From positions 1 to 64,000 of the forward strand of contig NZ_JAFMVC010000005.1 in the NCBI RefSeq assembly GCF_025499605.1: a stretch of DNA of 64,000 bases, written 5' to 3'. Both the position numbers and the translations under genes were made by a program. Under the pieces are notes generated by a model. The model was not told the origin of the DNA, searched no databases, and saw only the letters and a program-made list of their open reading frames with translations. This DNA is from Carboxylicivirga litoralis (GTDB taxonomy: Bacteria; Bacteroidota; Bacteroidia; Bacteroidales; Marinilabiliaceae). Below are positions 1 to 10,000 of the stretch, in pieces (the stretch's first letter is position 1; every line of letters begins with the position of its first letter).

Positions 1-2235
1 AGTCGCTTTGGAAATTCAAACGACTATGGACAAATGTCACAATTTAAGCTATTCAATAAAGAAGGTAAAGAAGGCGGCCTGACTGCAACCTATACAACTG
101 GAGAAGGTAAAGTTTTTGTGCAGCAGGATGAATCAGAAATTGACTATGAACACCTTGAAGCTGTGAAGAAGTTTCCGGCTGATTTCCCTTTTTATAATTC
201 CGATATCATCTGGGAAGGTGAGATTGAGGCTCCTGAATCAGGAACTTATCATTTTAAACTGTACTATGCCGGTTATACCCGCGTGGAAATTGATGGCAAG
301 GAAGTGGTGGAAGAGCGTTGGCGTACGGCGTGGAATCCCAATACGTATAAGTTTACTGTTCACCTGGAAAAGGGTAAGCGTGTGCCAATTAAATTAGATT
401 GGAAGCCAGATGGAGGAATTTCATACATTGGATTAAAAGCTTTGAGTCCTAAAACGACTGAGGAGCAAGGAAAACTGGCTTTGTGGTCTGAAATGGGACA
501 GGAGTTGGATTATTACTTCATCCACGGCGATAATATGGATAAAATCATCAGCGGTTATCGTCAGTTAACTGGTAAGGCAACCATTTTACCGCGTTGGGCT
601 TACGGATTCTGGCAGAGTCGTGAGCGTTATAAAACGCAGGATGAAATTGTTGGTACACTAGCCGAATTTCGTAAACGACATATTCCAATCGACAACATTG
701 TTCAAGACTGGTCGTATTGGGAAGAAGATCAATGGGGAAGCCACGAGTTTGATCCTGCACGTTTTCCAAATGTGCAGAAAATGATGGATGATATTCATGA
801 GATGAATGCCCGCTGTATGATTTCTGTATGGCCTAAATTCTACAAAAATACCGACAACTACAAAGAACTGGATGCTAAAGGATATATCTACCAGAAAGCA
901 ATACAGGACAGTATTCGCGACTGGATTGGTCAAGGGTACATTGGTTCGTTTTACGACCCATACAGCCAGGGAGCCAAAGAATTATTCTGGGATCAGATGA
1001 AGGAAAACATCTACAAATATGGCATGGATGCTTGGTGGATGGATGCTTCGGAACCGGATATTTTATCGAATGCCAGTATTGAGTATCGTAAAGAGCTTTG
1101 CGGTCCAACAGCCGTTGGTTCTTCAACGGAGTTTTTTAATACCTACTCGTTGGCCAATGCCGATGCAATTTATAACGGACAAAGAAGTGTTGACCCTAAT
1201 AAACGCGTGTTCTTATTAACACGATCGGGTTTTGCTGGATTACAGCGTTATGCAACAGCTACCTGGAGTGGTGATATTGGGACGCGCTGGGAAGATATGA
1301 AAGCACAGATTACCGCAGGTATGAACTTTGCGTTGTCGGGTATTCCATATTGGACCATGGATATCGGAGGTTTTTGTGTAGAGAAACGTTACGAAACAGC
1401 TAAAGAGGGCAGCGAAGATATGGAAGAGTGGCGCGAATTGAATACGCGCTGGTACCAGTTTGGAACATTTGTACCATTGTACCGTGCGCACGGTCAGTAT
1501 CCTTATCGCGAGGTATTCCATATTGCACCTGAAAATCACAAAGCTTACAAAAGCATTGTGGCCTATAATAAACTGCGCTATCGACTAATGCCATATATCT
1601 ATTCGTTGGCCGGTCATGTGTATTTCGATGACTACACCATGATGCGCGCCTTAGTCATGGATTTTGCCAATGATAAAAAGGTTGAAAATATTGACGATCA
1701 GTATTTGTTTGGCCCATCATTAATGGTTTGTCCGGTGTATGAATATAAGGCTCGTTCGCGAGAAGTGTATTTACCTAAAGGAAGCACCTGGTACAATGTT
1801 TATAATGGAGCGATGATTGAAGGCGGACAAACTATAAAAGCAGATGCACCCTATGAGCAAATGCCACTGTTTGTGAAAGCCGGTTCGATACTACCTGTAG
1901 GACCAGAGATTGAGCATACTGCGCAAAAACTGGATGCTCCTATCAAGCTGATTGTTTATACAGGAGCTGATGGCGAGTTCAAACTATATGAAGACGAAGG
2001 TTTGAACTATAATTATGAAAAAGGTCAGTATAGTACGATTCAATTGAGCTGGAGCGAGGCTAATAAAGTATTAACCATTGGTAATCGCGAAGGTGAATAT
2101 GAAGGTATGGCAAAGGAAAGAGAGTTTGAAGTAGTATTTGCCTCAAAAGCTAACAAGGTAACATTCGATTTTGATAAATTCTCAGGAAAGAAAGTGACTT
2201 ATAAAGGTGAAGCTATCCAGATTGACTTGAAGTAA
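1..2235 (+). CDS. GH31 alpha-xylosidase with PA14 insert (5' partial)
   Basis: Secreted family GH31 enzyme that probably removes alpha-1,6-xylose from xyloglucan oligosaccharides. The frame is open to the first base of the window, so the N-terminus lies outside; the ATG at 34 is internal. Numbering from that Met, residues about 13-135 look like a PA14 domain, the insertion known from BoGH31A of the Bacteroides ovatus xyloglucan locus. The GH31 barrel follows, with the nucleophile Asp337 in WWMDASEP and the acid/base Asp414 in WSGDIG. C-terminal beta-domains complete the protein. A hairpin and then the GH95 gene follow within 76 bases, so the two are probably co-expressed. Family is clear; alpha-xylosidase rather than alpha-glucosidase rests on the PA14 insert and the neighbours. 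Confidence 0.9.
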   Translation, partial: SRFGNSNDYGQMSQFKLFNKEGKEGGLTATYTTGEGKVFVQQDESEIDYEHLEAVKKFPADFPFYNSDIIWEGEIEAPESGTYHFKLYYAGYTRVEIDGKEVVEERWRTAWNPNTYKFTVHLEKGKRVPIKLDWKPDGGISYIGLKALSPKTTEEQGKLALWSEMGQELDYYFIHGDNMDKIISGYRQLTGKATILPRWAYGFWQSRERYKTQDEIVGTLAEFRKRHIPIDNIVQDWSYWEEDQWGSHEFDPARFPNVQKMMDDIHEMNARCMISVWPKFYKNTDNYKELDAKGYIYQKAIQDSIRDWIGQGYIGSFYDPYSQGAKELFWDQMKENIYKYGMDAWWMDASEPDILSNASIEYRKELCGPTAVGSSTEFFNTYSLANADAIYNGQRSVDPNKRVFLLTRSGFAGLQRYATATWSGDIGTRWEDMKAQITAGMNFALSGIPYWTMDIGGFCVEKRYETAKEGSEDMEEWRELNTRWYQFGTFVPLYRAHGQYPYREVFHIAPENHKAYKSIVAYNKLRYRLMPYIYSLAGHVYFDDYTMMRALVMDFANDKKVENIDDQYLFGPSLMVCPVYEYKARSREVYLPKGSTWYNVYNGAMIEGGQTIKADAPYEQMPLFVKAGSILPVGPEIEHTAQKLDAPIKLIVYTGADGEFKLYEDEGLNYNYEKGQYSTIQLSWSEANKVLTIGNREGEYEGMAKEREFEVVFASKANKVTFDFDKFSGKKVTYKGEAIQIDLK

Positions 2236-2256
2236 TGAATTGAAGGGGAACGAGGT

Positions 2257-2290
2257 AATCCCGGCAGGCTCTTGTTTGTCGGGATTTTTC
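2257..2290 (+). terminator. Intercistronic hairpin, possible weak terminator
   Basis: AATCCCG (2257-2263) pairs perfectly with CGGGATT (2280-2286) across a 16-base loop and runs into a short T stretch. It sits between the GH31 stop (2235) and the GH95 start (2312). It may attenuate transcription or protect the upstream mRNA end. The stem is only 7 bp, so full termination is doubtful. Confidence 0.45.
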
Positions 2291-2311
2291 ATAAAACAGA
2301 AAAATAATACA

Positions 2312-4711
2312 ATGCGACAATTTTATACATTATTGCTCCTTTTGTTGGCTTTTAACCTTGCGCTTAAGGCCAATGAGCCGCAAAAAGGCTTTGTGAGCTG
2401 GTTACCTGCCGCTAAATGGGAAGATGCGCTTTTAACCGGAAACGGAACCATGGGAGCTATGGTGATGGGTAACCCCTTCGAAGAAACGATTATTCTGAAC
2501 CATGCCTTATTATACTTGCCTAACGAGAAGCCTGTCATTCCGCCCGATATGATACCTCATCTGGACGAAATTAAGCAGTTATCTTTAGAAGGGAAGTATC
2601 AGGAAGTAGCAGAATTGGGTTTTAAACTGTGGCAGGATGCTTATGGAGCCAAACGATGGACCGACCCGTTTGTGCCGGCAGCTAATCTGACGATTGATAT
2701 GCCTGCCAGTAATGTGGATAGCTATCGACGATTGGTTAATTATGAAACAGCCGAAGCCATTGTTGAATGGACCGACCAAAATGGAAGCTATTCACGTAAA
2801 ACTTTTGCATCAAGAGCTGATGGCGTGGTTGTAACCTATATTAAAGGAACAGCACCGGTTACGGCTGAAATTTCATTACACAAGCAACCGCATTCATGGG
2901 AGCAAAATGCTATGATGAATGAGTTGATCACCAGTTCTTCGACCAACATTGAAGAGGGGTTTATGCATTATCATTGCGAATATGGCAAAGCACACCAGTA
3001 TTCGCCCGATGGATACGATGGCTTGCTTAAAGTGATTATAAAGGGTGGAAAGCTGACTGAATCAGGAAATCGTTACAAGGTGCAGAATGCAAGCGAAGTA
3101 ATAATTCTCACTGCCATTGACCCTTACAAAGGAAGTAATAAAGGCGTAATTTCCAACCTGCGGAAGAAGCTCAATAATATTGATGTTGATTACTCGAAAT
3201 TGCTAAAGAGGCAAAAAGACAGTCATGGCAAATTATATAATCGTGTTTCGTTATCTCTGGGAGCCTCTGATGAAGTAAATAATATGACGTCTGAAACATT
3301 GGTTTCAAATGTAAGAAGAGAATCATCAGCAGGGATGATTCAGCGTCAGTTTGAAGCCGCGCGCTATCATATTTTATGCTCTACAGGAATCAATCCGCCT
3401 AACCTTCAGGGGATATGGAGTGGTACATGGACGCCGCCATGGTGTTCTGATTTTACACACGATGGAAATGTGCAAGTGGCTATTTCGAACTTGTTAAACG
3501 GGAATATGCCGGAGCTGATGATGGCTTATTTCGATTACCATGAGCGCATGATGGACGATTACCGCACTAATGCTAAGCAGTTTTATGGCGCAAGAGGTAT
3601 TCATGTTCCGTCTCACACCAGTTCTCATGGCTTGAATAACCATTACGATGAAACCTGGTGCATGGAATACTGGAACGGCGGTGCCGGATGGGCTGCATCG
3701 TATTTTTACGATTATTATTTGTACACGCAGGATAAAGCATTTTTAAAAGAACGGGCTTTCCTTTTTATGACAGAGGCATTACTCTTTTGGGAAGATTTTC
3801 TGACCATGGGAGAGGATGGCAAATACATAGTGGTACCTTCTTATTCACCTGAGAACAATCCATTGGAACATCGCTGGCAGAATTGCATCAATGCCACCAT
3901 GGATGTGATGATTATAAAAGAGTTAACCCGCAATTGGATAAGTGCGGCAAAAGTTCTGGGAATAAGCAATAAAGAGATAAAAGCGAAACAGTTGTTCTTG
4001 AGTCAACTGCCCGATTATCAGATAAGTGAAGATGGTGTGTTAAGAGAATGGCTTTGGGATGGATTAACAGATAATCAGGGACATCGCCATGCATCGCACC
4101 TTTATGGAGTTTACGAAGTGCCAGATAAGGAAATATTAGAATCTAAAGAATTACAGGAAGCTGTAAAGCTTACCATCAATGAACGCATGAAAATACGTAA
4201 ACTGCAGCAAGGTGGAGAAATGGCTTTTGGAATGTGTCATCTTGGGTTTGCGGCTGTTAATATGCAGGATGAGGCTACTGCCAGTGAAATATTAGAGTAT
4301 TTGTCGAAATATTACTGGACCAATAGTATGGCCACAACTCATAATCCGGGAAACCTGTTTAACATGGACATTAGTGGTGGTATTCCATCCTTGGTAACCC
4401 GAATGATTGTTAACAGCCGTCCTGGTTATGTCAATGTATTTCCAACATTGCCAGCTGATTGGGAAAAAGGAGAGATAAATGGTGTTCTGGCAAGAGGTAA
4501 TATTACTTTTGAAAGTATCAAGTGGGATGTTAACAGTGCTCATTTGAAGTTAGTTTCGGCGCTCAGTCAAAAAGTACAAATCGATTTTGGTGCTGACTAT
4601 GCTTTGGGTGATTTAGCAGTAAGTGGCTGCAGGTATTCAGAAAAAAGTGGTGTATTATCTGTCTGGTTAAAAGCCGGGCAGAGAGTTGAAATTGAGGTTA
4701 ATAAAAAATAA
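2312..4711 (+). CDS. GH95 alpha-L-fucosidase/alpha-L-galactosidase
   Basis: About 799-residue secreted GH95 enzyme; the family inverts terminal alpha-1,2-L-fucose (some members L-galactose) on galactosyl side chains, fitting fucosylated xyloglucan. I chose the ATG at 2312 because it gives a clean signal peptide (MRQFYTLLLLLLAFNLALKA); the frame opens further upstream only through a TTG at 2240. Family signs are the N-terminal AKWEDALLTGNGTMGAMVMG, the central WSGTWTPPWCSDFTHDGNVQ, and GHRHASHLYGVYEVP in the (alpha/alpha)6 barrel. The stop overlaps the next start by one base (TAATG), which suggests translational coupling to the GH3 gene. Confidence 0.9.
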   Translation: MRQFYTLLLLLLAFNLALKANEPQKGFVSWLPAAKWEDALLTGNGTMGAMVMGNPFEETIILNHALLYLPNEKPVIPPDMIPHLDEIKQLSLEGKYQEVAELGFKLWQDAYGAKRWTDPFVPAANLTIDMPASNVDSYRRLVNYETAEAIVEWTDQNGSYSRKTFASRADGVVVTYIKGTAPVTAEISLHKQPHSWEQNAMMNELITSSSTNIEEGFMHYHCEYGKAHQYSPDGYDGLLKVIIKGGKLTESGNRYKVQNASEVIILTAIDPYKGSNKGVISNLRKKLNNIDVDYSKLLKRQKDSHGKLYNRVSLSLGASDEVNNMTSETLVSNVRRESSAGMIQRQFEAARYHILCSTGINPPNLQGIWSGTWTPPWCSDFTHDGNVQVAISNLLNGNMPELMMAYFDYHERMMDDYRTNAKQFYGARGIHVPSHTSSHGLNNHYDETWCMEYWNGGAGWAASYFYDYYLYTQDKAFLKERAFLFMTEALLFWEDFLTMGEDGKYIVVPSYSPENNPLEHRWQNCINATMDVMIIKELTRNWISAAKVLGISNKEIKAKQLFLSQLPDYQISEDGVLREWLWDGLTDNQGHRHASHLYGVYEVPDKEILESKELQEAVKLTINERMKIRKLQQGGEMAFGMCHLGFAAVNMQDEATASEILEYLSKYYWTNSMATTHNPGNLFNMDISGGIPSLVTRMIVNSRPGYVNVFPTLPADWEKGEINGVLARGNITFESIKWDVNSAHLKLVSALSQKVQIDFGADYALGDLAVSGCRYSEKSGVLSVWLKAGQRVEIEVNKK

Positions 4712-6891
4712 TGGATATGAAGAGATTGGTGGTTTGCCTTATGTTAGGGATAGGAACTATGATATCGGTGTATGCACAGTCAAGTACAGATATGGAAAAG
4801 AAAATTACTGAGTTAATGAACCAAATGACCTTGGAAGAGAAAGTTGCCATGTGTCATGCTCAATCAAAGTTTAGCTCCCCCGGAGTGCCACGTTTAGGTA
4901 TCCCGGAAATTTGGATGTCGGATGGTCCACATGGAGTAAGGGGAGAAATCAATTGGGATAACTGGGGTTATGCCGACTGGACGAATGATTACATAACCGC
5001 TTTTCCGGCACTAACCTGTTTAGCGGCTACGTTTAATCCAGAATTATCCTATGATTATGGTGTCGCTCTTGGTGAAGAAGCACGTTATCGGAAAAAGGAT
5101 ATACTATTGGGACCGGGAGTAAATATCTATCGAACGCCACTAAATGGGCGTAATTTCGAGTATATGGGCGAAGACCCTTATCTGGCATCTGTTATGGTGG
5201 TGCCTTACATAAAAGGTGTGCAAACCAATGGGGTAGCCGCTTGTGTGAAGCACTACGTATTAAACAATCAGGAGCAATGGCGTGGGCATATCAGCGTAAA
5301 TGTTAGCGACAGAGCTTTGCACGAAATTTATCTGCCGGCCTTTAAATCTGCTGTTCAGGAAGCTGGGGTTTGGTCAATAATGGGGGCCTATAACAAATTT
5401 AGAGGTCAACACACCACGCATCATGAGTTACTTAATAAAATTTTGAAAGAAGACTGGGAATTTGATGGTGTTGTGGTGAGTGATTGGGGTAGCGCTCATG
5501 ATACAAAAGAAGCGGCGATCTATGGACTGGATATTGAAATGGGTTCGTGGACCAATGGTTTGACATCGTCTATTGACCTGGCTTACGATAACTACTATTT
5601 GGCTACACCATTTTTGAAGATGTTAAAAGAGGGCGAAATTAGTGAAGATGTATTGGATGATAAAGTCAGACGTATTCTTCGCTTAATGCTTCGCACAAAT
5701 ATGAGTGAGAATCGTGCAATGGGACGAATGAATAATAGTAAGCATTCTGATGTAGCCAGAAGCGTAGCAGCAGATGGTATTGTATTGTTAAAGAATGAAA
5801 ATGACTTTTTCCCGATTAAGCCCGATGCAGAATTAACGATTGCAGTGATTGGAGAGAATGCGACACGTTCAATGACCGTAGGAGGTGGTTCTTCCGAATT
5901 AAAAGCCAAATACGAAATATCGCCTTTGGAAGGCATTCAGAAAAGATATGCCAAAGCCAACATTCTTCACTCATTGGGTTATGCTTCAGGGCCGTCGGCT
6001 TATGGACGCGAAATACCATCTGAGTTAGATGCCGATTCGTTGGTTAATGAAGCTCTTGAACTCGCCGCGAAAGCTGATATCGTGTTATTTGTAGGAGGCC
6101 TAAATAAGAACCATTATCAGGATTGTGAAGGTGGTGATAGAAAACACTATAAATTACCTTTTGGACAGGATGAGTTAATCGAAAAGCTTGTGAAAGTGAA
6201 TAGTAATCTTGGGGTTGTTCTGGTAAGTGGAAATGCCGTAGAAATGCCATGGCTCAGCCAGGTTGAAGGCCTTATTCAATCGTGGTACAACGGTAGTGAA
6301 GCCGGTAATGCCTTAGCCGATATCTTGTCGGGCGATGTTACGCCATCGGGCAAATTGCCTTACTCATACCCGGTTAAATTGAAAGATAACGGAGCGCATT
6401 ACTATGGTGAACTATCGTATCCTGGCGATAGTATTGAGCAGTATTATAAGGAAGATTTGCTAGTGGGATATCGTTGGCACGACACAAAGAAATTTAAACC
6501 GCAATTTGCCTTTGGTTATGGCCTTTCATACACATCGTTTAAAATGAGTGATTTCAAACTCAATAACAAGCAATATAATCAGGATGAAATCATTAAGGTC
6601 ACTTGTAAGGTTACAAACACAGGCGATGTTGCAGGTGCCGAAGTGGTACAGGTATATGTGGGTAAACCAAAATCAAAAATTAAACGATCTGTCAAAGAGT
6701 TAAAAGGCTTTAATAAAATATATCTCGAAGCCGGAGAAAGTAAAACTGTAACTATTGAAATTCCCGTTGAAAAGTTGAAGTTCTACGATGAAACAGTGTC
6801 AGACTGGTCGTTGGAGCAAGGAAACTATGTTATATATATTGGAAATGCATCAGATAATATCCTGAATAAGCAAAAAATCAATATAAAATAG
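4711..6891 (+). CDS. GH3 beta-glucosidase
   Basis: 726-residue periplasmic GH3 enzyme, probably cleaving beta-1,4-glucose from the xyloglucan backbone after debranching. A signal peptide ending near VYAQ is followed by the (beta/alpha)8 domain with the nucleophile Asp258 in VVVSDWGSAHD. The alpha/beta sandwich follows (IAVIGENA, LVSGNAVEMPW), then a C-terminal fibronectin type III-like domain (GAEVVQVYVG). The ATG at 4711 overlaps the GH95 stop; an ATG at 4717 is an equally possible start. beta-Xylosidase activity cannot be excluded from sequence, but the context favours beta-glucosidase. Confidence 0.88.
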   Translation: MDMKRLVVCLMLGIGTMISVYAQSSTDMEKKITELMNQMTLEEKVAMCHAQSKFSSPGVPRLGIPEIWMSDGPHGVRGEINWDNWGYADWTNDYITAFPALTCLAATFNPELSYDYGVALGEEARYRKKDILLGPGVNIYRTPLNGRNFEYMGEDPYLASVMVVPYIKGVQTNGVAACVKHYVLNNQEQWRGHISVNVSDRALHEIYLPAFKSAVQEAGVWSIMGAYNKFRGQHTTHHELLNKILKEDWEFDGVVVSDWGSAHDTKEAAIYGLDIEMGSWTNGLTSSIDLAYDNYYLATPFLKMLKEGEISEDVLDDKVRRILRLMLRTNMSENRAMGRMNNSKHSDVARSVAADGIVLLKNENDFFPIKPDAELTIAVIGENATRSMTVGGGSSELKAKYEISPLEGIQKRYAKANILHSLGYASGPSAYGREIPSELDADSLVNEALELAAKADIVLFVGGLNKNHYQDCEGGDRKHYKLPFGQDELIEKLVKVNSNLGVVLVSGNAVEMPWLSQVEGLIQSWYNGSEAGNALADILSGDVTPSGKLPYSYPVKLKDNGAHYYGELSYPGDSIEQYYKEDLLVGYRWHDTKKFKPQFAFGYGLSYTSFKMSDFKLNNKQYNQDEIIKVTCKVTNTGDVAGAEVVQVYVGKPKSKIKRSVKELKGFNKIYLEAGESKTVTIEIPVEKLKFYDETVSDWSLEQGNYVIYIGNASDNILNKQKINIK

Positions 6892-6897
6892 TATTTT

Positions 6898-7029
6898 AAA
6901 GAGGGTGAAAACGAAGTTTGTTCATCAAGTGGAGTCGAGATGAAATGTAAAAGAAGTTGATTGTCAGTGTATAATCGCTTCTGTTCTGCTCGATGAACAG
7001 CTTCATTTGATGTTTTGTACACCCTCTTT
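6898..7029. repeat. Long nested inverted-repeat element, probable terminator
   Basis: Outer arms AAAGAGGGTG (6898-6907) and CACCCTCTTT (7020-7029) match perfectly and are followed by more T. A second, nested pair is TGTTCATC (6919-6926) with GATGAACA (6992-6999), flanked by GAAG (6913-6916) and CTTC (7001-7004). A third, short pair AGAAG/CTTCT lies inside (6952-6956/6978-6982). The whole fills the gap between the GH3 stop and the HTCS start. It could end GH3 transcription or be a small non-coding element. A similar arrangement with like ends lies at 47460-47573. Confidence 0.55.
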
Positions 7030-7054
7030 TTTAGTTTCAATAACCAAGTTTCAA

Positions 7055-10000
7055 ATGATAAAACAGCTTCTATTCTTTTTTGCATTCGTGTTAGTGACAC
7101 AAGTTGTTGGTGCTCAAAAGCAATATTCTTTTCTTCAGGTTAATAATGCCAATGGTTTAGTCAATAATCAAATAACATGTATTCATAAAGATTCCAGGGG
7201 ATTTATCTGGGTGGGTACAGTGGCTGGATTAAGCCGTTATGATGGTAGCTCTTTTGTCAATTACAAGCACATTCCAACAGATTCAACTACGCTGATTGAT
7301 AATTATATCCTCACTATTCAGGAGGATTTTTCTGGTAGTTTGTGGATAAAAACGACCTGGGGATATACTGTATTTGACAATAAAAAAGAAACGTTTTATC
7401 GCAATATAAATGACTACCTGGGAGACATTGGACAAGAATTAAATATTGCTGAAGTATACTGTGATAAAGATAAACAACTTTGGTTGAAGCAATACAATCA
7501 GTTACACTTCCAGAAATGGGATGCTGAAAATAAGCGATTGTTATCAGTTTTTCCGGATAAGCAGAAGTCCGATGAGATTTTAATTGACTTCAAATATGCT
7601 AATAGTGAATATTACTGCCTGTTTAATGACGGTACTATTGAGTGTTATAACGATTCAACCTTTGAACTGACCCTTCAGAATCGCTTTTTGCATCATAAAC
7701 TTGGGGCTGATAGTCTGAATGCAAAGATTTTTATTGACTATGAAAGTGATATCTGGTTTTATGGAAACAATAAAGGGGTTTACCACTTCGATACATCTGT
7801 CGGTGCGTGGAACCATTACTCGGTTGATAGCAAAAAAATAGAGTTAACAAGTAATATCATTCGCAAAATCATACAGGATGACAAAGGCTTAATTTGGGTG
7901 GGTACTGACCATGGAGGCGTCGATATTGTTAACAAATTCACGCAGGAGGTCACGCATATTTACCACCAGGAAGACAACGAGAAGAGCATTGCGCAAAATA
8001 CCATAACTGATTTATATCTTGATAATAATAACATTGTATGGGTTGGAACCTACAAAAACGGTTTAAGTTATTATCACGAGAGTATTCATAAATTTCCTCA
8101 TTTCAGGCATGTGTTAAGCGATGATACGAGCCTGCCTTTTAGTGATGTTAATTGCTTTGTAGAAGATAAGAAGGGAAACTTGTGGATAGGAACCAATGGT
8201 GGTGGATTGATTTATTTCGACAGGCACAATAATACGTTTAAAAGCTATCGCTACGAAAAGGGTAATCCGCAGTCCATAAGTAGCAATGTGGTTGTTAGCT
8301 TATATATCGATGCCTATAACGAATTGTGGATAGGAACCTACGCAGGAGGCTTAAACCGGTTTAATGGTAGAAGTTTTAAACGATATCAGGCAGGTACAAA
8401 TTCAGCAAACGGACTACGTAATAATAATATTTGGTCGATATTGGAGGACGACGATCAACAGATATGGATAGGAACTTTGGGTGGTGGAATTGATGTTTAT
8501 GATCGTATAAATGATACCTTTCTTCCGCTTCCTAACAATGGTGACAAACCCTTATTATCTGTTTTTATTAACCAGATTATTAGGCTTAAGAATGGCAATA
8601 TGTTTATTGCAACAGCCGATGGAGTTACCTTCTATGATGTTAAAGAGAAACGTTATAAGAACCATCCGGTTAGTTATCAGGTTAAGGCGTTACCAATAGG
8701 GCACAAGACGGTTTATGATTTATTTGAGGACTCCAGAGGCCTTCTGTGGATTGCAACCAGAGAAGGTTTATACGTTTTCAACCCTAATACAGAATTCTTT
8801 AAGTATTTTACCGATAATGATGGCGTGCCACATGATATTATAAATTGTATTGAAGAGGATGCATCAGGTAAAATATGGATTAGTAAATCAACCGGTTTAA
8901 GTCAGATAATTGTCAATGAGCTAGCTCCCCAAAGTGTTTATTCATTTTCAGTTTATGACTATACTGAAGAAGATGGTCTGCAAGGAAAAGAGTTTAATCC
9001 CAATGCCAGTTATCGGACCTTCAACAACGAACTCATATTTGGCGGGCCAAATGGGTTTAATCTTTTCGATCCCCGCAATATTAAGTACAACTCGGTTTTA
9101 CCAAAAGTTACCTTTACCGATTTTCAGATATATAACCAGAGTATCTCACCAGGTTCAGCAAGCAGAGATAATAAGCTTTTGGATACATCTATTGAATCAA
9201 CTGAGAAAATAGTTATCAAACATTCAATGAATGTGTTCTCCATTGATTTTGCAGCCCTTGACTTTTTTATTCCCGAGAAAACAAGGTATCAATATAAACT
9301 TGAGGGGTTTAATGATGAATGGCTGCTTCTTGAAAATAATCAGCATAAAGTAACCTATACCAACCTAAATGCTGGCGATTATTACTTTAAAGTGAAGGCG
9401 GCCAATAATGATGGTGTGTGGAATGATGAATATGCACAGTTGCATATTAAAATATTGCCACCGTTTTATGCTACACCACTGGCATATATTCTTTATCTAC
9501 TGACGATTATTATCATTATTGTATACTTCCGTTACTCCATGTTGCGAAAAGAGCGTATCAAGTTTGCCATCAAACAAGAGCGTCTTCAGGCTAAGCGTAA
9601 TCACGAAATGGATGAAATGAAACTGCGCTTCCTGACCAATATCAGTCATGAGTTCCGAACGCCTTTAACATTGATATTGACACCACTTCATAGGTTATTG
9701 GAGAAGGAGAAAGAACAAGATGACCGAAAACTGTTAAAAGTGATAGACCGTAATGCCAAGCAACTGCTCGGTTTGGTTAATCAGCTGCTCGATTTTCGTA
9801 AGTTGGAGTTGCATGGGCTGAAATACAACCCCTCCTATGGAAATATTGTATTATTTCTAAATGAAGTAAACGAGGGCTTTGAAGAAGCTTTTACCAAAAA
9901 GAACATTGACTTTGGCTTTGAACATAAGGTTGATAAACTCATGCTCAATTTTGATAAGGATAAGCTTCAGAAGGTAGTCATGAACCTGCTTTCAAATGCC

